A DNA stretch of 64,000 nucleotides, taken from positions 155,810-219,809 of the forward strand of contig NZ_LAHP01000005.1 of NCBI RefSeq assembly GCF_000987765.1, written 5' to 3'. The stretch comes from Arsukibacterium sp. MJ3 (GTDB lineage Bacteria > Pseudomonadota > Gammaproteobacteria > Enterobacterales > Alteromonadaceae). Both the position numbers and the translations under genes were made by a program. Of the stretch, positions 12,076-21,515 are shown piece by piece (within the stretch, counting starts at the first letter, position 1; every line of letters starts with the position of its first letter). The notes under the pieces were generated by a model that saw nothing but the letters and a program-made list of their open reading frames with translations, was not told where the DNA came from and made no database searches.

Positions 12076-14724
12076 TTAAAACAATTCTGACTCGTCGGGT
12101 TCCGCTTTCTTATTATTATCAAAATGGATCTGTTGCACATTACTTTTATTGTATTGAGTGGGTTCTGATCCTATTTTAAAATATTCAAAACTGCTGGTGT
12201 GGTCGTTACTGCGACTGAGTAAGCCGCTAGCTAAATCAATTCGCACTGAAGACAAGCCAGTGGGTGCTTGTAGGCCGCTTTCTGAATAGTTGGGTAATAT
12301 TTGTGCCATATAATCCAGCCAGGCAGGCAGAGCCGTTCGAGCACCCGATTCAGTACCAGCACTCTGTTCTTGCCCCAGGTTTGCATGCCACTGCGCCCGA
12401 CCTAGGCTGCGATTTGAATCATCAAACCCCACCCAGGTAGTAACCGCGCTAGTAGCAGTAAAACCAGAAAACCAGGTGTCTTTTGAATCATTTGTGGTGC
12501 CTGTTTTCGCTGAAATATCCCGCCGTTTTAAACTTTGTACCCGCCAAGCTGTGCCATTCCAGCCAGTGCCCTGTCGCCAGTCGCCGCCGCCCCATATGCT
12601 GCTGGTTAGCGCATCTGCTATTAAAAAAGCATTCTGGCTACTAATTACCCGTTCTGCTGGTTTAACTGCTGCAAGTTCAGAGCTTTCAGTATTTTGTTCT
12701 GTTTGCTGCAGGGTATTTAGCAGGTCAAATAATTGCTGCTCGTTGTCGATATCTGGCTCAACATTCTCTGCTGTTTTTGCAGTAGCCAATTTACTATTAT
12801 CGGAGGCCTCACCTTGTGTTTCAACATCACAGTCGGCACACACCATCTGCGGTTGGTGCTGATAAATCACGTCGCCCTGTTCATTGACCACCTGCGCCAC
12901 CACAAATGGCGTGACTAAAAAGCCACCATTGGCAAAAACGGCATAACCAGCTACCAGCTCAAGTGGAGTTAACGAGGCGGAACCAAGCGATAAGGTTTCA
13001 TTGCGGGGTAAATCGCTGGCGGTAAAACCAAAACGTTGTAAATGGGCAATGGTAGCATCTATACCAACCCCACGCAGTAGGCGCACTGACACCACGTTTT
13101 TAGATTTTGCCAGCGCTTCACGAATACGAATTGGGCCATCATAAACGGCCGGTGAATTACGTGGACGCCATGCAATGCCGGCATTTTCATCCCATTGATG
13201 AATAGGCGCATCGTTCATTATTGAGGCCAGCGTGTAACCGTGCTCCAGCGCAGCAGAATAAATAAAGGGTTTAATATTGGAGCCAACCTGACGTTTTGCC
13301 TGAGTTGCCCGGTTAAACTGGCTTTGACTAAAGCTATAGCCACCAACTAATGCCTGCACCGCCCCGTCTTTAGGGTTAATGGCTACCAAAGCGCCGCTGG
13401 CAAGCGGTACCTGACTTAACCGCCATTGCTCATCTTGCTGACGTACCAGAATATGCATACCTGGTGCCAAAATTGCTGCAGCACTTTTAGGCGCTACACC
13501 TTGCCGCTCATCGGTTATAAAGCTTCTGGCCCATTTTAAACCATCCCATTGCAGCGTAATAGTTTGATCGCTGGCAAGCACTATTTCCGCCGTATTAAGG
13601 CTGACACTGAGTACTATTCCCGGTAATAAGTCTTCTATACCCTGTTGTTTACTGAGGTAAGCGATAACAGCCGCATGGTCCGGACGGTCAGTTTCATTAA
13701 ACAACGCATCGTTGTCTGGTGCTGCATCTGTTGCAATAAGTTCAGATTGCCACAGTTGCGCTTCGGGCCCACGGTAGCCGTGGCGTTCATCGTATTGGTA
13801 TAAGTTTTGTTGTAATGCTTGCTTGGCGGCAAATTGCTCTTTGCTATTAATAGTTGTGAATACCTTATAGCCTTCAGAGTAAGCAATCTCCTCACCAAAG
13901 CGTTGCACCATTTGTTGACGAACCATTTCAGCTATATAGGGTGCTGAAGCCGTAATTTGAGCGCCATGTAACTTACTGGTAATGGGTGCGGCAAGTGCAG
14001 TTTGATATTCTTGTTCTGAAATAACCTCTATGGCGCGCATTCTGGTTAATACAATATCGCGACGTTTTTTGGCATTGGCTGGTGAGCGAATCGGATTAAG
14101 TATAGAAGGCGCTTTCGGTAAGCCGGCAATAATAGCAATTTCATCCAGGCTAAGTTCGTTTACCGTTTTACCAAAATAAACCTGAGCCGCGGCACCAACA
14201 CCGAAGGAACGATGGCCTAATTCAATTTTATTTAGGTAAAGCTCTAAAATTTCGTCTTTTTCAAGTAATTGCTCAATTCGAAACGCCAAAAAGACTTCTT
14301 TCACTTTCCGGATCAGCTTCTTTTCCCGGCTAAGAAAGAAATTACGGGCCAATTGCTGAGTAATTGTACTGGCACCTTGACTGAAATCACCGGATGATGC
14401 CACGACAGTAACGGCGCGCATAATGCCAATAATATCTATGCCGGGGTGTTCATAAAATCGAGTATCTTCAATAGCTAAGAACGCCTGAACTAGTAAAGGT
14501 GGCATTTCATCCAGTTTTAAAGGGATCCGTCGTTTCTCACCAAATTGAGAAATAAGTTCGCCATCAGCCGTGTAAACCTGCATTGGGGTTTGCAACTTCA
14601 CTTCTTTCAAGGTAGTGACGTCGGGAAGATCATTTTTGACATATAAGTACATCGCCGCGATCGTCAGGATCCCTGAGGAAAAACAGACCAGACCGATTAT
14701 TAAAAGTTTTTTAACCCAAGACAC
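12076..14724 (-). CDS. mrcA: Penicillin-binding protein 1A (bifunctional transglycosylase/transpeptidase)
   Basis: This class A PBP polymerises and cross-links peptidoglycan at the outer face of the inner membrane. A single N-terminal membrane anchor spans residues 5-27. The glycosyltransferase domain has EDTRFYEHPG (catalytic Glu86), GASTITQQLARN and KEVFLAFRIE. An OB-like region follows, then the transpeptidase with SNIK (catalytic Ser482), SKN and KTGTT. Between the SKN and KTG motifs is an acidic, Gln/Glu/Asn-rich insertion of about 80 residues. At 882 residues it is slightly longer than E. coli MrcA (850) and shares its ELF ending. The gene is divergent from pilM, the conserved gammaproteobacterial arrangement. 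Confidence 0.96.
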   Translation of the reverse strand: MSWVKKLLIIGLVCFSSGILTIAAMYLYVKNDLPDVTTLKEVKLQTPMQVYTADGELISQFGEKRRIPLKLDEMPPLLVQAFLAIEDTRFYEHPGIDIIGIMRAVTVVASSGDFSQGASTITQQLARNFFLSREKKLIRKVKEVFLAFRIEQLLEKDEILELYLNKIELGHRSFGVGAAAQVYFGKTVNELSLDEIAIIAGLPKAPSILNPIRSPANAKKRRDIVLTRMRAIEVISEQEYQTALAAPITSKLHGAQITASAPYIAEMVRQQMVQRFGEEIAYSEGYKVFTTINSKEQFAAKQALQQNLYQYDERHGYRGPEAQLWQSELIATDAAPDNDALFNETDRPDHAAVIAYLSKQQGIEDLLPGIVLSVSLNTAEIVLASDQTITLQWDGLKWARSFITDERQGVAPKSAAAILAPGMHILVRQQDEQWRLSQVPLASGALVAINPKDGAVQALVGGYSFSQSQFNRATQAKRQVGSNIKPFIYSAALEHGYTLASIMNDAPIHQWDENAGIAWRPRNSPAVYDGPIRIREALAKSKNVVSVRLLRGVGIDATIAHLQRFGFTASDLPRNETLSLGSASLTPLELVAGYAVFANGGFLVTPFVVAQVVNEQGDVIYQHQPQMVCADCDVETQGEASDNSKLATAKTAENVEPDIDNEQQLFDLLNTLQQTEQNTESSELAAVKPAERVISSQNAFLIADALTSSIWGGGDWRQGTGWNGTAWRVQSLKRRDISAKTGTTNDSKDTWFSGFTATSAVTTWVGFDDSNRSLGRAQWHANLGQEQSAGTESGARTALPAWLDYMAQILPNYSESGLQAPTGLSSVRIDLASGLLSRSNDHTSSFEYFKIGSEPTQYNKSNVQQIHFDNNKKAEPDESELF

Positions 14725-14877
14725 TGAATAACCCCAATTTTTACTCCCAATTCCTTAACAACGCTGCTAGTATATATTTATTGGCTGTCGATGAAACGCT
14801 TTTTCTTGCTAAAAAATAGTGTCTGAGCTAAGAATACGACAATAATAATCATAACTATAAAATGGCCACAGGAAGCT
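14725..14877. promoter_or_regulatory. Divergent promoter region between mrcA and pilM
   Basis: This 153-base AT-rich gap must carry promoters for both mrcA (leftward) and the pilMNOPQ operon (rightward). A TATAAAAT element at 14856-14863 is the best rightward -10 candidate but would leave a very short leader. The pilM ribosome site AGGAAG is at 14870-14875. I could not assign a convincing -35 in either direction. Confidence 0.4.
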
Positions 14878-15957
14878 ATGATAAAAAGCCTGTTAAGTAA
14901 ACAAACACCTATGATGGTAGGTATCGATATCGGTGCCCACTCCGTCAAGGCTGTGCTGTTAAGCCAACATGGTAATCAGTATAAGGTTGAAGCCTTTGCT
15001 GTTGAGCCAATGATTAAAGGCGCAATGTCTGATCGCGAGATCCAGGATATTGAAGCGGTTGGCAATGTGATCGGTAAGATCCGTAAGAAGATCCCAAGGT
15101 CAGTCAAATTTGCAGCTGCTGCGGTTTCTGGATCCACCGTAATCAGTAAAGTCATTTTTATGGATGTGTCATTAACCGATGCTGAACTGGAAAGTCAGAT
15201 TGAAGTCGAAGCCGACACATTAATTCCTTATCCGCTAAATGAAGTTAGCCTGGATTTTGAAAAGCTTGATGTTAACGAATCGGACCCGTCTAAAGTAAAC
15301 GTGTTACTAAGTGCCGCTCGCACAGAAAGTGTCGAAGCTCGGGTAGCCGCTTTAGAAAATGGTAGCTTTAACGCAAAATTAGTGGATGTTGAAAGTTACG
15401 CTTTAAGCCGTGCAGCAGTTTTATGCTTAAAACAACTACCGGATGACGCTGCGGGTAAAGTGGTGGCGCTGGTTGACATTGGCGCAACCATGACCTTGCT
15501 AAGTATTGTGGAAAAAGGCAAAACCTTGTACACCCGCGATCAGGCATTTGGTGGCGAACAATACACCCGCAGTATTTTGTCATATTACAATAAAAGCTAT
15601 GATGAAGCGGAATTAGCTAAAGTAAGTGGTGATTTACCTCCAAACTATACCTTTGAGGTGTTGGCTCCTTTTCAAACGATGCTACTGCAGCAAATTCGTC
15701 GTGGTATTCAGATGTATCTTACGAGCAGCGGCCGTGATGCTGTTGATTATCTGATCGTATCTGGTGGTACTGCCCTTATCGAAGGTATTGATAAACTTTT
15801 GATAGATGAGTTGGGTATTCATACTGTAGTGGCAAACCCATTTAAAACCATTGATGTCGCCACCTCAGTCGATCGTGAGCAATTAAACAAAAGCGCCCCG
15901 CAACTTATGGTTGCCAGTGGCCTGGCCTTACGGAGTTTTTCATCATGGCATATATAA
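14878..15957 (+). CDS. pilM: Type IV pilus inner-membrane assembly protein PilM
   Basis: PilM is an actin-like cytoplasmic protein that binds the N-terminus of PilN and links the type IV pilus motor to the alignment complex. The actin-fold phosphate motif GIDIGAHSVKAV lies near residues 16-27, and VALVDIGATMTLL and IVSGGTALIEG are the later nucleotide-fold motifs. Its 359 residues are typical. It is first in a tight pilMNOPQ operon, with the pilN start 13 bases inside its end. A clear AGGAAG site precedes the ATG. Confidence 0.95.
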   Translation: MIKSLLSKQTPMMVGIDIGAHSVKAVLLSQHGNQYKVEAFAVEPMIKGAMSDREIQDIEAVGNVIGKIRKKIPRSVKFAAAAVSGSTVISKVIFMDVSLTDAELESQIEVEADTLIPYPLNEVSLDFEKLDVNESDPSKVNVLLSAARTESVEARVAALENGSFNAKLVDVESYALSRAAVLCLKQLPDDAAGKVVALVDIGATMTLLSIVEKGKTLYTRDQAFGGEQYTRSILSYYNKSYDEAELAKVSGDLPPNYTFEVLAPFQTMLLQQIRRGIQMYLTSSGRDAVDYLIVSGGTALIEGIDKLLIDELGIHTVVANPFKTIDVATSVDREQLNKSAPQLMVASGLALRSFSSWHI

Positions 15958-16541
15958 ACTTACTGCCCTGGCGTGAAGCTGCGCGCAAAGAAAAGCAAAA
16001 ACAATATGTCACTATGCTGGCAATGACCGCAGTGTTTAGTTTTTTGATTTTTTTTCTGATCAATATGGTTTACAGCAGCATGATTGATGGCCAGTACCAA
16101 CGAAATCGTTATCTGGAAAATGAAATTAAGATCCTCGACCAAAAAATTGCTGAAATTAGTGCCTTAGATGAAACGAAGCGAAGCCTGCAACAGCGGATGA
16201 ACTTGATTGAACAATTGCAGGGAAGTCGCAATTTAGGTACAGAGATTATGTCTGAAATCGCCAGGGTAGTACCATCAGGAATTTATCTGACGCAATTAGA
16301 GAAAAAAGGCTCTGATTTGTTGCTGATTGGTCGCAGCGAATCCAATAACCGCTTGTCTACCATGTTACGTGATTCAGAAAATTCTGAGTTGCTGTCCCGT
16401 CCATTGTTAGAGTTTATTGAAGCCGGTAAAGATGAATCACGGTTACTGAGTAATTTTAAAATGCATCTTACTGTCAAAGGGTATGAAGCAGTGCTGGATA
16501 GCCAGCCAGTTACACCCAGTACAAGAGGGGGTGCACGATGA
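15945..16541 (+). CDS. pilN: Type IV pilus assembly protein PilN
   Basis: PilN is a bitopic inner-membrane protein of the pilus alignment complex. The short cytoplasmic N-terminus INLLPWREAARKEKQ is the hallmark that docks into PilM. One transmembrane helix follows at about residues 25-45, then a coiled coil and a small periplasmic ferredoxin-like domain. It has 198 residues. It overlaps pilM by 13 bases and pilO by 4 (ATGA), so translation is probably coupled. Confidence 0.94.
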   Translation: MAYINLLPWREAARKEKQKQYVTMLAMTAVFSFLIFFLINMVYSSMIDGQYQRNRYLENEIKILDQKIAEISALDETKRSLQQRMNLIEQLQGSRNLGTEIMSEIARVVPSGIYLTQLEKKGSDLLLIGRSESNNRLSTMLRDSENSELLSRPLLEFIEAGKDESRLLSNFKMHLTVKGYEAVLDSQPVTPSTRGGAR

Positions 16542-17137
16542 GTCTGAATTTCAACCTGTCTGAAATTGATATCAATGATCTTGATATTGAAAACATGGGC
16601 TCCTGGCCTGTTGCCGCTAAAGTTATTTTTGCCATTATTTTGGCGACTTTAGTAGGAACTATTAGCTATTTTATGTTGATTGATAGCAAAATTGACGAGC
16701 TTAATGGTGCGAAGGTAAAGGAAACTGAATTACGTCAGGTGTTTCGTTCGCGCTATGCTTCAGCCTCGAAACTCGATTTGTATAAGCAACAAATGGTAGA
16801 AATGGAAAATACGTTTTCTTTTTTGCTAAAACAGCTTCCTACTACTCATGAAACTCCAGGCTTACTGGACGATATTACTTATGTAGGTACTACCAGTGGT
16901 TTAACCTTTTTAAGAATTAATTGGGAACCAGAAATTGAAAAAGAGTTTTATACTGAACTGCCGATTAAAATTGACGTAGTGGGGGATTATCACCAATTTG
17001 GCAATTTTGTTAGTGAAGTTGCGAAGTTACCACGTATTGTCAGCTTGCACGATTTTTCTATTCAGACCGAAAAAAATGAGCGATTACGTTTTAATGTTAC
17101 GGCTAAAACCTATCGATATAAGGAGACTGCACAATGA
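16538..17137 (+). CDS. pilO: Type IV pilus assembly protein PilO
   Basis: PilO pairs with PilN in the periplasm to set the position of the pilus secretin complex. The protein has 199 residues: a short cytoplasmic N-terminus, a transmembrane helix around residues 27-48, a coiled coil and a periplasmic domain beginning near LPTTHETPGLLDDI, a recognisable PilO block. It overlaps both pilN and pilP by 4 bases. Confidence 0.93.
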   Translation: MSLNFNLSEIDINDLDIENMGSWPVAAKVIFAIILATLVGTISYFMLIDSKIDELNGAKVKETELRQVFRSRYASASKLDLYKQQMVEMENTFSFLLKQLPTTHETPGLLDDITYVGTTSGLTFLRINWEPEIEKEFYTELPIKIDVVGDYHQFGNFVSEVAKLPRIVSLHDFSIQTEKNERLRFNVTAKTYRYKETAQ

Positions 17138-17670
17138 GAAAGCTCATTTTGGCAGTGTCTGTTGCCACCTTATTGTCTGGTTGTTTTGATGACCTGAGTG
17201 AAGTTCAGAGTTATATGGATTCTGTAAAAACCAATACCCAGCCAAGGGTAGAACCATTACCAGAAGTACAGGAATTTGAACATATTGCTTACGTCTCTCA
17301 AAATAGCCGTAGTCCGTTTTCTGAACCAAGGCCTGAAGCAGTTCAGGATCGTTTCTTGCAAGTGCAAGACTGTTTGCATCCAGACCCACGCCGCAGCAAA
17401 GAACCTTTAGAAAAGTACGCGCTGGATAACCTTAAAATGCGTGGTACCTTGGGTGATACCGGTAATATCTGGGCTTTGATAGAAGCATCTGATAAAACCT
17501 TGCATCGGATTACCCTTAGTAATTATGTTGGATTGTTTCATGGCCGGGTAATTAATGTAGAACCTACCCATGTTGAATTGTTAGAGTTGATCCCAGATGG
17601 TGCAGGTTGCTGGAAAGAGCGGACGACTATGCTGCAAATGGTTGAAACTTCAGCAATGACGAGTAATTGA
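17134..17670 (+). CDS. pilP: Type IV pilus assembly lipoprotein PilP
   Basis: PilP is an inner-membrane lipoprotein that connects PilNO to the PilQ secretin. The signal peptide ends in a lipobox LLSGC, so Cys17 is the likely lipidated residue. A flexible stretch leads to a beta domain with the conserved patterns NLKMRGTLGD and NYVGLFHGRV. It has 178 residues, the usual length. It overlaps pilO by 4 bases, and the pilQ start lies shortly after its stop. Confidence 0.93.
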   Translation: MRKLILAVSVATLLSGCFDDLSEVQSYMDSVKTNTQPRVEPLPEVQEFEHIAYVSQNSRSPFSEPRPEAVQDRFLQVQDCLHPDPRRSKEPLEKYALDNLKMRGTLGDTGNIWALIEASDKTLHRITLSNYVGLFHGRVINVEPTHVELLELIPDGAGCWKERTTMLQMVETSAMTSN

Positions 17671-17688
17671 TAGGTGTGCGAGTATATC

Positions 17689-19755
17689 ATGGATAAAATA
17701 ATCAAAAGAATTTCACGAGGAATCATCGGCACACGGCTAGCTGTGGCAGGATTTTTGCTGTTGGCTCTCCCCGCAGCAGCAGTACCGTTGCTGTATGATA
17801 TCAGATATAACCCTTTGCTCACCGGCGAAACCGAGATCGAGTTTATTTTCGATGAGGATCTTTATACTGATCCTAGTATTCAGGTGTTTAACGAGCCCGC
17901 CCGGATTGAACTTTACTTTGATAACTCCGATTACGAAGAAAAGTTGGAAGAAGTATTAATTGATAAAGCTGGGGTAAAAAAAGTTAAATCGGAGTTTGTT
18001 GGTGAGGGTTTTAAAACGACGATTTATCTTGATTACCTTAAAATTTATCGCACCCGGGTTCGTGGCAATGTGTTTTACATGCACATTTCAGATAATCCTA
18101 CTGCAGAGCAGGTTGGTCAGGCAGCTGACGTAACACCCACTTACATTAACCGATTACAAGCGATTGATTTTCGCCGTGGCGAAAAAGGTGAAGGCCGAGT
18201 ATTGGTGTTTCTTCGCGAGAATACGGCTGCGGTTGATGTGGGCGAGCGTGCTGGCAAACTACTGATAGAGTTCCATAACACCGATATTCCCGATGAATTA
18301 TTATATCAGTTAGATGTTATGGATTTCGGTACCATAGTTACTGGCATTGAAACCTTTAAAGATGGTGCATCAGCGCGGCTTGAAATTGCTACCAGCGATG
18401 CTTTTACTTATACCTATCAGCAGATAGATAATATTTTCACCTTGAATGTAGAACGTGATACCACTAACCGAAGCGTGCTGGGCGGTGGTCGTGAATATAA
18501 AGGTCGGCCAATTTCCCTAAATTTTCAGGATATTCCAATTCGAACGGTATTACAGATTATTGCTGACTATAACGGTTTTAATTTGGTAACCAGTGATTCG
18601 GTAACCGGTAATATCACTCTGCGCCTGGATGGTACGCCATGGGATCAAGCGTTAGATATCGTGTTGCGGGTTAAAGGCCTGGATAAACGGATGGACGGTA
18701 ATATTCTGATGGTAGCGCCGACCGAAGAGTTGTCAGCTCGCGAAGCGCGTGAACTTGAGGCCAAGCAACAAGTAGAAGATCTTGAGCCATTGTACTCAGA
18801 TTATTTAACCATAAACTATGCAAAAGCTGCTGATTTAGCAGGCTTATTATCTAACCGTGATGCGACGTTATTGTCCAGTCGCGGCAGTGTGGTGGTAGAT
18901 AATCGCACTAACACTATTTTAATTAAAGATACCGCTCGTAATATTGAAAGCGTGCGTAAGCTGATTGGACGGCTTGACGTACCGGTTCGCCAGGTATTGA
19001 TTGAGTCAAGAATGGTGACGGTACGTGACAGTGTTACTGATGAATTGGGTATTCGCTGGGGCTTTAGTGATCAACAAAGCACTAGTGGCGGTAATCGCGG
19101 TGTGTCGGGTAATGCTACTGGCTCTAACGCTATCTCTACTGGGCAGTTTCCGGCTCTTGATGACCGTTGGAATGTTAACCTGCCCATTCAGAATCCGGCA
19201 GGTAGTATAGCGTTTCACGTTGCCCGATTAGCTGACGGCACTTTACTTGACCTTGAATTATCAGCACTTGAGCAAGAAAATAAAGGCGAGATTATTGCCA
19301 GCCCGCGTATTACTACCTCGAACCAGAAAGAAGCCAGAATTGAGCAAGGTGTTGAAATACCTTATGTGCAGGCTGCTTCCAGCGGTGCTACCACGGTAGA
19401 ATTCAAAAAAGCCGTGTTAAGTCTTACGGTAACGCCACAAATCACTCCGGATAATAAAATTATTCTTGATTTAGTGATTACTCAGAATACCCGTGGCGAA
19501 ACGGTTCAAACCCCTACTGGCCCGGCAACGGCCATTGATACCCAACAAATTAAAACTCAGGTACTAGTGGATAACGGTGAGACGATTGTGCTTGGCGGTA
19601 TTTATCAACAGCAAATTTTATCGACCGTTTCTAAAGTGCCTATGTTCGGTGATATTCCATATGTTGGTGCATTATTCCGGTCAAAACGTGACGTAAATGA
19701 GAAGAACGAACTGCTTATTTTTGTTACACCTAGAATTCTGACAGAGGGTCAGTAA
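17689..19755 (+). CDS. pilQ: Type IV pilus secretin PilQ
   Basis: PilQ forms the outer-membrane channel for the type IV pilus. After a signal peptide (FLLLALPAAAVP) come AMIN-type domains that bind peptidoglycan, then the STN/N0 domain (LNFQDIPIRTVLQIIADYNG) and an N1 domain with VVVDNRTNTILIKDT. The C-terminal secretin barrel contains VRQVLIESRMV and VPMFGDIPYVGALFRS and ends LLIFVTPRIL. From the ATG at 17689 it has about 688 residues; a GTG at 17674 is an alternative start. It is the last gene of the pil operon and is followed by a hairpin. Confidence 0.95.
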   Translation: MDKIIKRISRGIIGTRLAVAGFLLLALPAAAVPLLYDIRYNPLLTGETEIEFIFDEDLYTDPSIQVFNEPARIELYFDNSDYEEKLEEVLIDKAGVKKVKSEFVGEGFKTTIYLDYLKIYRTRVRGNVFYMHISDNPTAEQVGQAADVTPTYINRLQAIDFRRGEKGEGRVLVFLRENTAAVDVGERAGKLLIEFHNTDIPDELLYQLDVMDFGTIVTGIETFKDGASARLEIATSDAFTYTYQQIDNIFTLNVERDTTNRSVLGGGREYKGRPISLNFQDIPIRTVLQIIADYNGFNLVTSDSVTGNITLRLDGTPWDQALDIVLRVKGLDKRMDGNILMVAPTEELSAREARELEAKQQVEDLEPLYSDYLTINYAKAADLAGLLSNRDATLLSSRGSVVVDNRTNTILIKDTARNIESVRKLIGRLDVPVRQVLIESRMVTVRDSVTDELGIRWGFSDQQSTSGGNRGVSGNATGSNAISTGQFPALDDRWNVNLPIQNPAGSIAFHVARLADGTLLDLELSALEQENKGEIIASPRITTSNQKEARIEQGVEIPYVQAASSGATTVEFKKAVLSLTVTPQITPDNKIILDLVITQNTRGETVQTPTGPATAIDTQQIKTQVLVDNGETIVLGGIYQQQILSTVSKVPMFGDIPYVGALFRSKRDVNEKNELLIFVTPRILTEGQ

Positions 19756-19762
19756 AGCCTAT

Positions 19763-19797
19763 TTGATTCGGGAGTCATGAGGTGGTTCCCGAATCAA
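19763..19797. terminator. Hairpin after pilQ, possible terminator
   Basis: A perfect 11-bp inverted repeat (TTGATTCGGGA at 19763-19773 and TCCCGAATCAA at 19787-19797) with a 13-base loop begins 8 bases after the pilQ stop. No T-run follows, so it may be a weak or Rho-assisted terminator, or an mRNA 3'-end stabiliser. Confidence 0.5.
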
Positions 19798-19809
19798 GTC
19801 AGATTTAAC

Positions 19810-19839
19810 TTGCCAACGAAAGGCTATTACTGACATAAT
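19810..19839 (+). promoter_or_regulatory. Candidate sigma-70 promoter for aroK-aroB-damX-dam
   Basis: TTGCCA at 19810-19815 and CATAAT at 19834-19839 are spaced by 18 bp, and a TGA just before the -10 gives an extended -10 character. It lies about 75 bases before the aroK start, in the only sizeable gap before that gene cluster. Confidence 0.5.
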
Positions 19840-19921
19840 TCGGCGCGTCAAATTTTCGCGGGAGCCTTTTGGTCCTTCAATTCAACTTTTCATTGAGTAA
19901 GCTGATTTAGCACTACGACAT

Positions 19922-20440
19922 ATGGCAGAAAAACGTAATATCTTCCTTGTTGGCCCAATGGGCGCAGGCAAAAGCACTATCGGACGTCATTTAGCAGACA
20001 TGCTTCATCTTGACTTTTACGATTCAGATCAGGAAATTGAACGCCGTACCGGCGCAGATATAGCCTGGGTATTTGACTTGGAAGGTGAAGATGGTTTCAG
20101 AGTGCGTGAAGAAACAGTAATCGAGGATTTAACTGAGCTTCAGGGTATCGTTCTGGCAACTGGCGGTGGTTCAGTAATAAGTAAAGAGACTCGTAACCGT
20201 TTATCCGCCAGGGGCATAGTGGTGTATTTAGAAACGCCTATAGAAAAGCAAGTGGCACGAACTCAGCGCGACAAACGCCGGCCTTTGCTTCAAACTGAGG
20301 AAGCACCTAAAGAAGTGTTAGAGCGACTTGCTGCTGAACGAAACCCGTTTTATGAAGAAATTGCTGATTTTACGGTACGGACTGACGAGCAAAGTGCCCG
20401 GGCAGTAGCTAACCAAATTATAGAGCAATTAGGTTTTTAA
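19922..20440 (+). CDS. aroK: Shikimate kinase I
   Basis: AroK phosphorylates shikimate in aromatic amino acid synthesis. The Walker A loop [11 protein letters not shown] is at residues 11-21, [11 protein letters not shown] is the shikimate-binding Asp block, and TGGGSV and RDKRRPLL (lid) complete the set. It has 172 residues, as in E. coli AroK (173). aroB starts 19 bases later, and aroK-aroB-damX-dam is the classical gammaproteobacterial order. Confidence 0.97.
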   Translation: MAEKRNIFLVGPMGAGKSTIGRHLADMLHLDFYDSDQEIERRTGADIAWVFDLEGEDGFRVREETVIEDLTELQGIVLATGGGSVISKETRNRLSARGIVVYLETPIEKQVARTQRDKRRPLLQTEEAPKEVLERLAAERNPFYEEIADFTVRTDEQSARAVANQIIEQLGF

Positions 20441-20459
20441 CGACAACAGGGAGCTGCAA

Positions 20460-21515
20460 ATGCAAAAAGTTGATGTCAAACTTGGCGAGCGCAGCTACCC
20501 GATAGATATCAATACGGATTTCAGCTCATTGTCTGAAATCCTGGCAAACACTAAGCAAGTTGTTATTGTTTCAAACCCCACCATTGCCCCACTATATTTG
20601 CAACAAGTCAGCGCATTATTCAGTGCAGCATCGCATCATATTCTGATAGAAGATGGCGAAGAATTTAAAACGCTTAACTCATTTGAGACAGTTTTATCGT
20701 TTTTGCTAGAACACAGGATGTCTCGTGATGTATTGCTGGTAGCGCTGGGCGGTGGTGTTATCGGTGATCTTACTGGCTTCGTTGCCGCCTGTTATCAGCG
20801 CGGTGTCAGGTTTATGCAAATACCTACCAGTTTGTTAGCTCAGGTTGATTCTTCTGTCGGTGGTAAAACCGCAGTCAATCATCCGCTGGGTAAAAATATG
20901 GTTGGCGCTTTTAAACAGCCAGAACAGGTCATCATTAATACTGCAACGCTTAAAACATTACCACCACGTGAGTTTGCAGCTGGCATGGCTGAAGTTATTA
21001 AATATGCATTATTAGGTGATGTCGATTTTTTGCACTGGTTGCTAAAACATAGCGAACAGATTACTAACCAACAGCCAGCTATTATCGCTCAGATGATTCA
21101 GCATTGTTGTCAGATGAAAGCCGATATTGTTAGTCGTGATGAAACGGAACGAGGCGAGCGTGCACTGCTAAACCTTGGCCACACTTTTGGTCACGCCATT
21201 GAGGCGTTTATGGGTTATGGTAAGTGGTTACATGGCGAGGCCGTTGCGGTTGGTATGGTGATGGCTGCACAACTTTCAGCACACAGAGGTTGGATTAGCC
21301 AACAAGATGTGGCAGCTGTTCGCAGTGCGTTGCAGTGTTTTACATTGCCGTTAGCGGCACCCGAAACTATGAAAATAGCTGATTTTCTGCCTTTTATGAA
21401 AACGGATAAAAAAGTTAAAGATGGTCAGATGCGCTTTGTTTTAATGGCCGCATTAGGCCAAGCTGTAATAGTGGACGATATCACTGAGACTGAATTGCTT
21501 CAGGTCTTTGCTTAA
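20460..21515 (+). CDS. aroB: 3-dehydroquinate synthase
   Basis: AroB converts DAHP to 3-dehydroquinate using NAD and a divalent metal. GGGVIGDLTGFVAA, PTSLLAQVDSSVGGKTAVNH, GMAEVIKYA and LNLGHTFGHAIE (metal-binding histidines) are all present. Its 351 residues are close to the usual 360. Its TAA stop shares one base with the damX ATG, so translation is likely coupled. Confidence 0.97.
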   Translation: MQKVDVKLGERSYPIDINTDFSSLSEILANTKQVVIVSNPTIAPLYLQQVSALFSAASHHILIEDGEEFKTLNSFETVLSFLLEHRMSRDVLLVALGGGVIGDLTGFVAACYQRGVRFMQIPTSLLAQVDSSVGGKTAVNHPLGKNMVGAFKQPEQVIINTATLKTLPPREFAAGMAEVIKYALLGDVDFLHWLLKHSEQITNQQPAIIAQMIQHCCQMKADIVSRDETERGERALLNLGHTFGHAIEAFMGYGKWLHGEAVAVGMVMAAQLSAHRGWISQQDVAAVRSALQCFTLPLAAPETMKIADFLPFMKTDKKVKDGQMRFVLMAALGQAVIVDDITETELLQVFA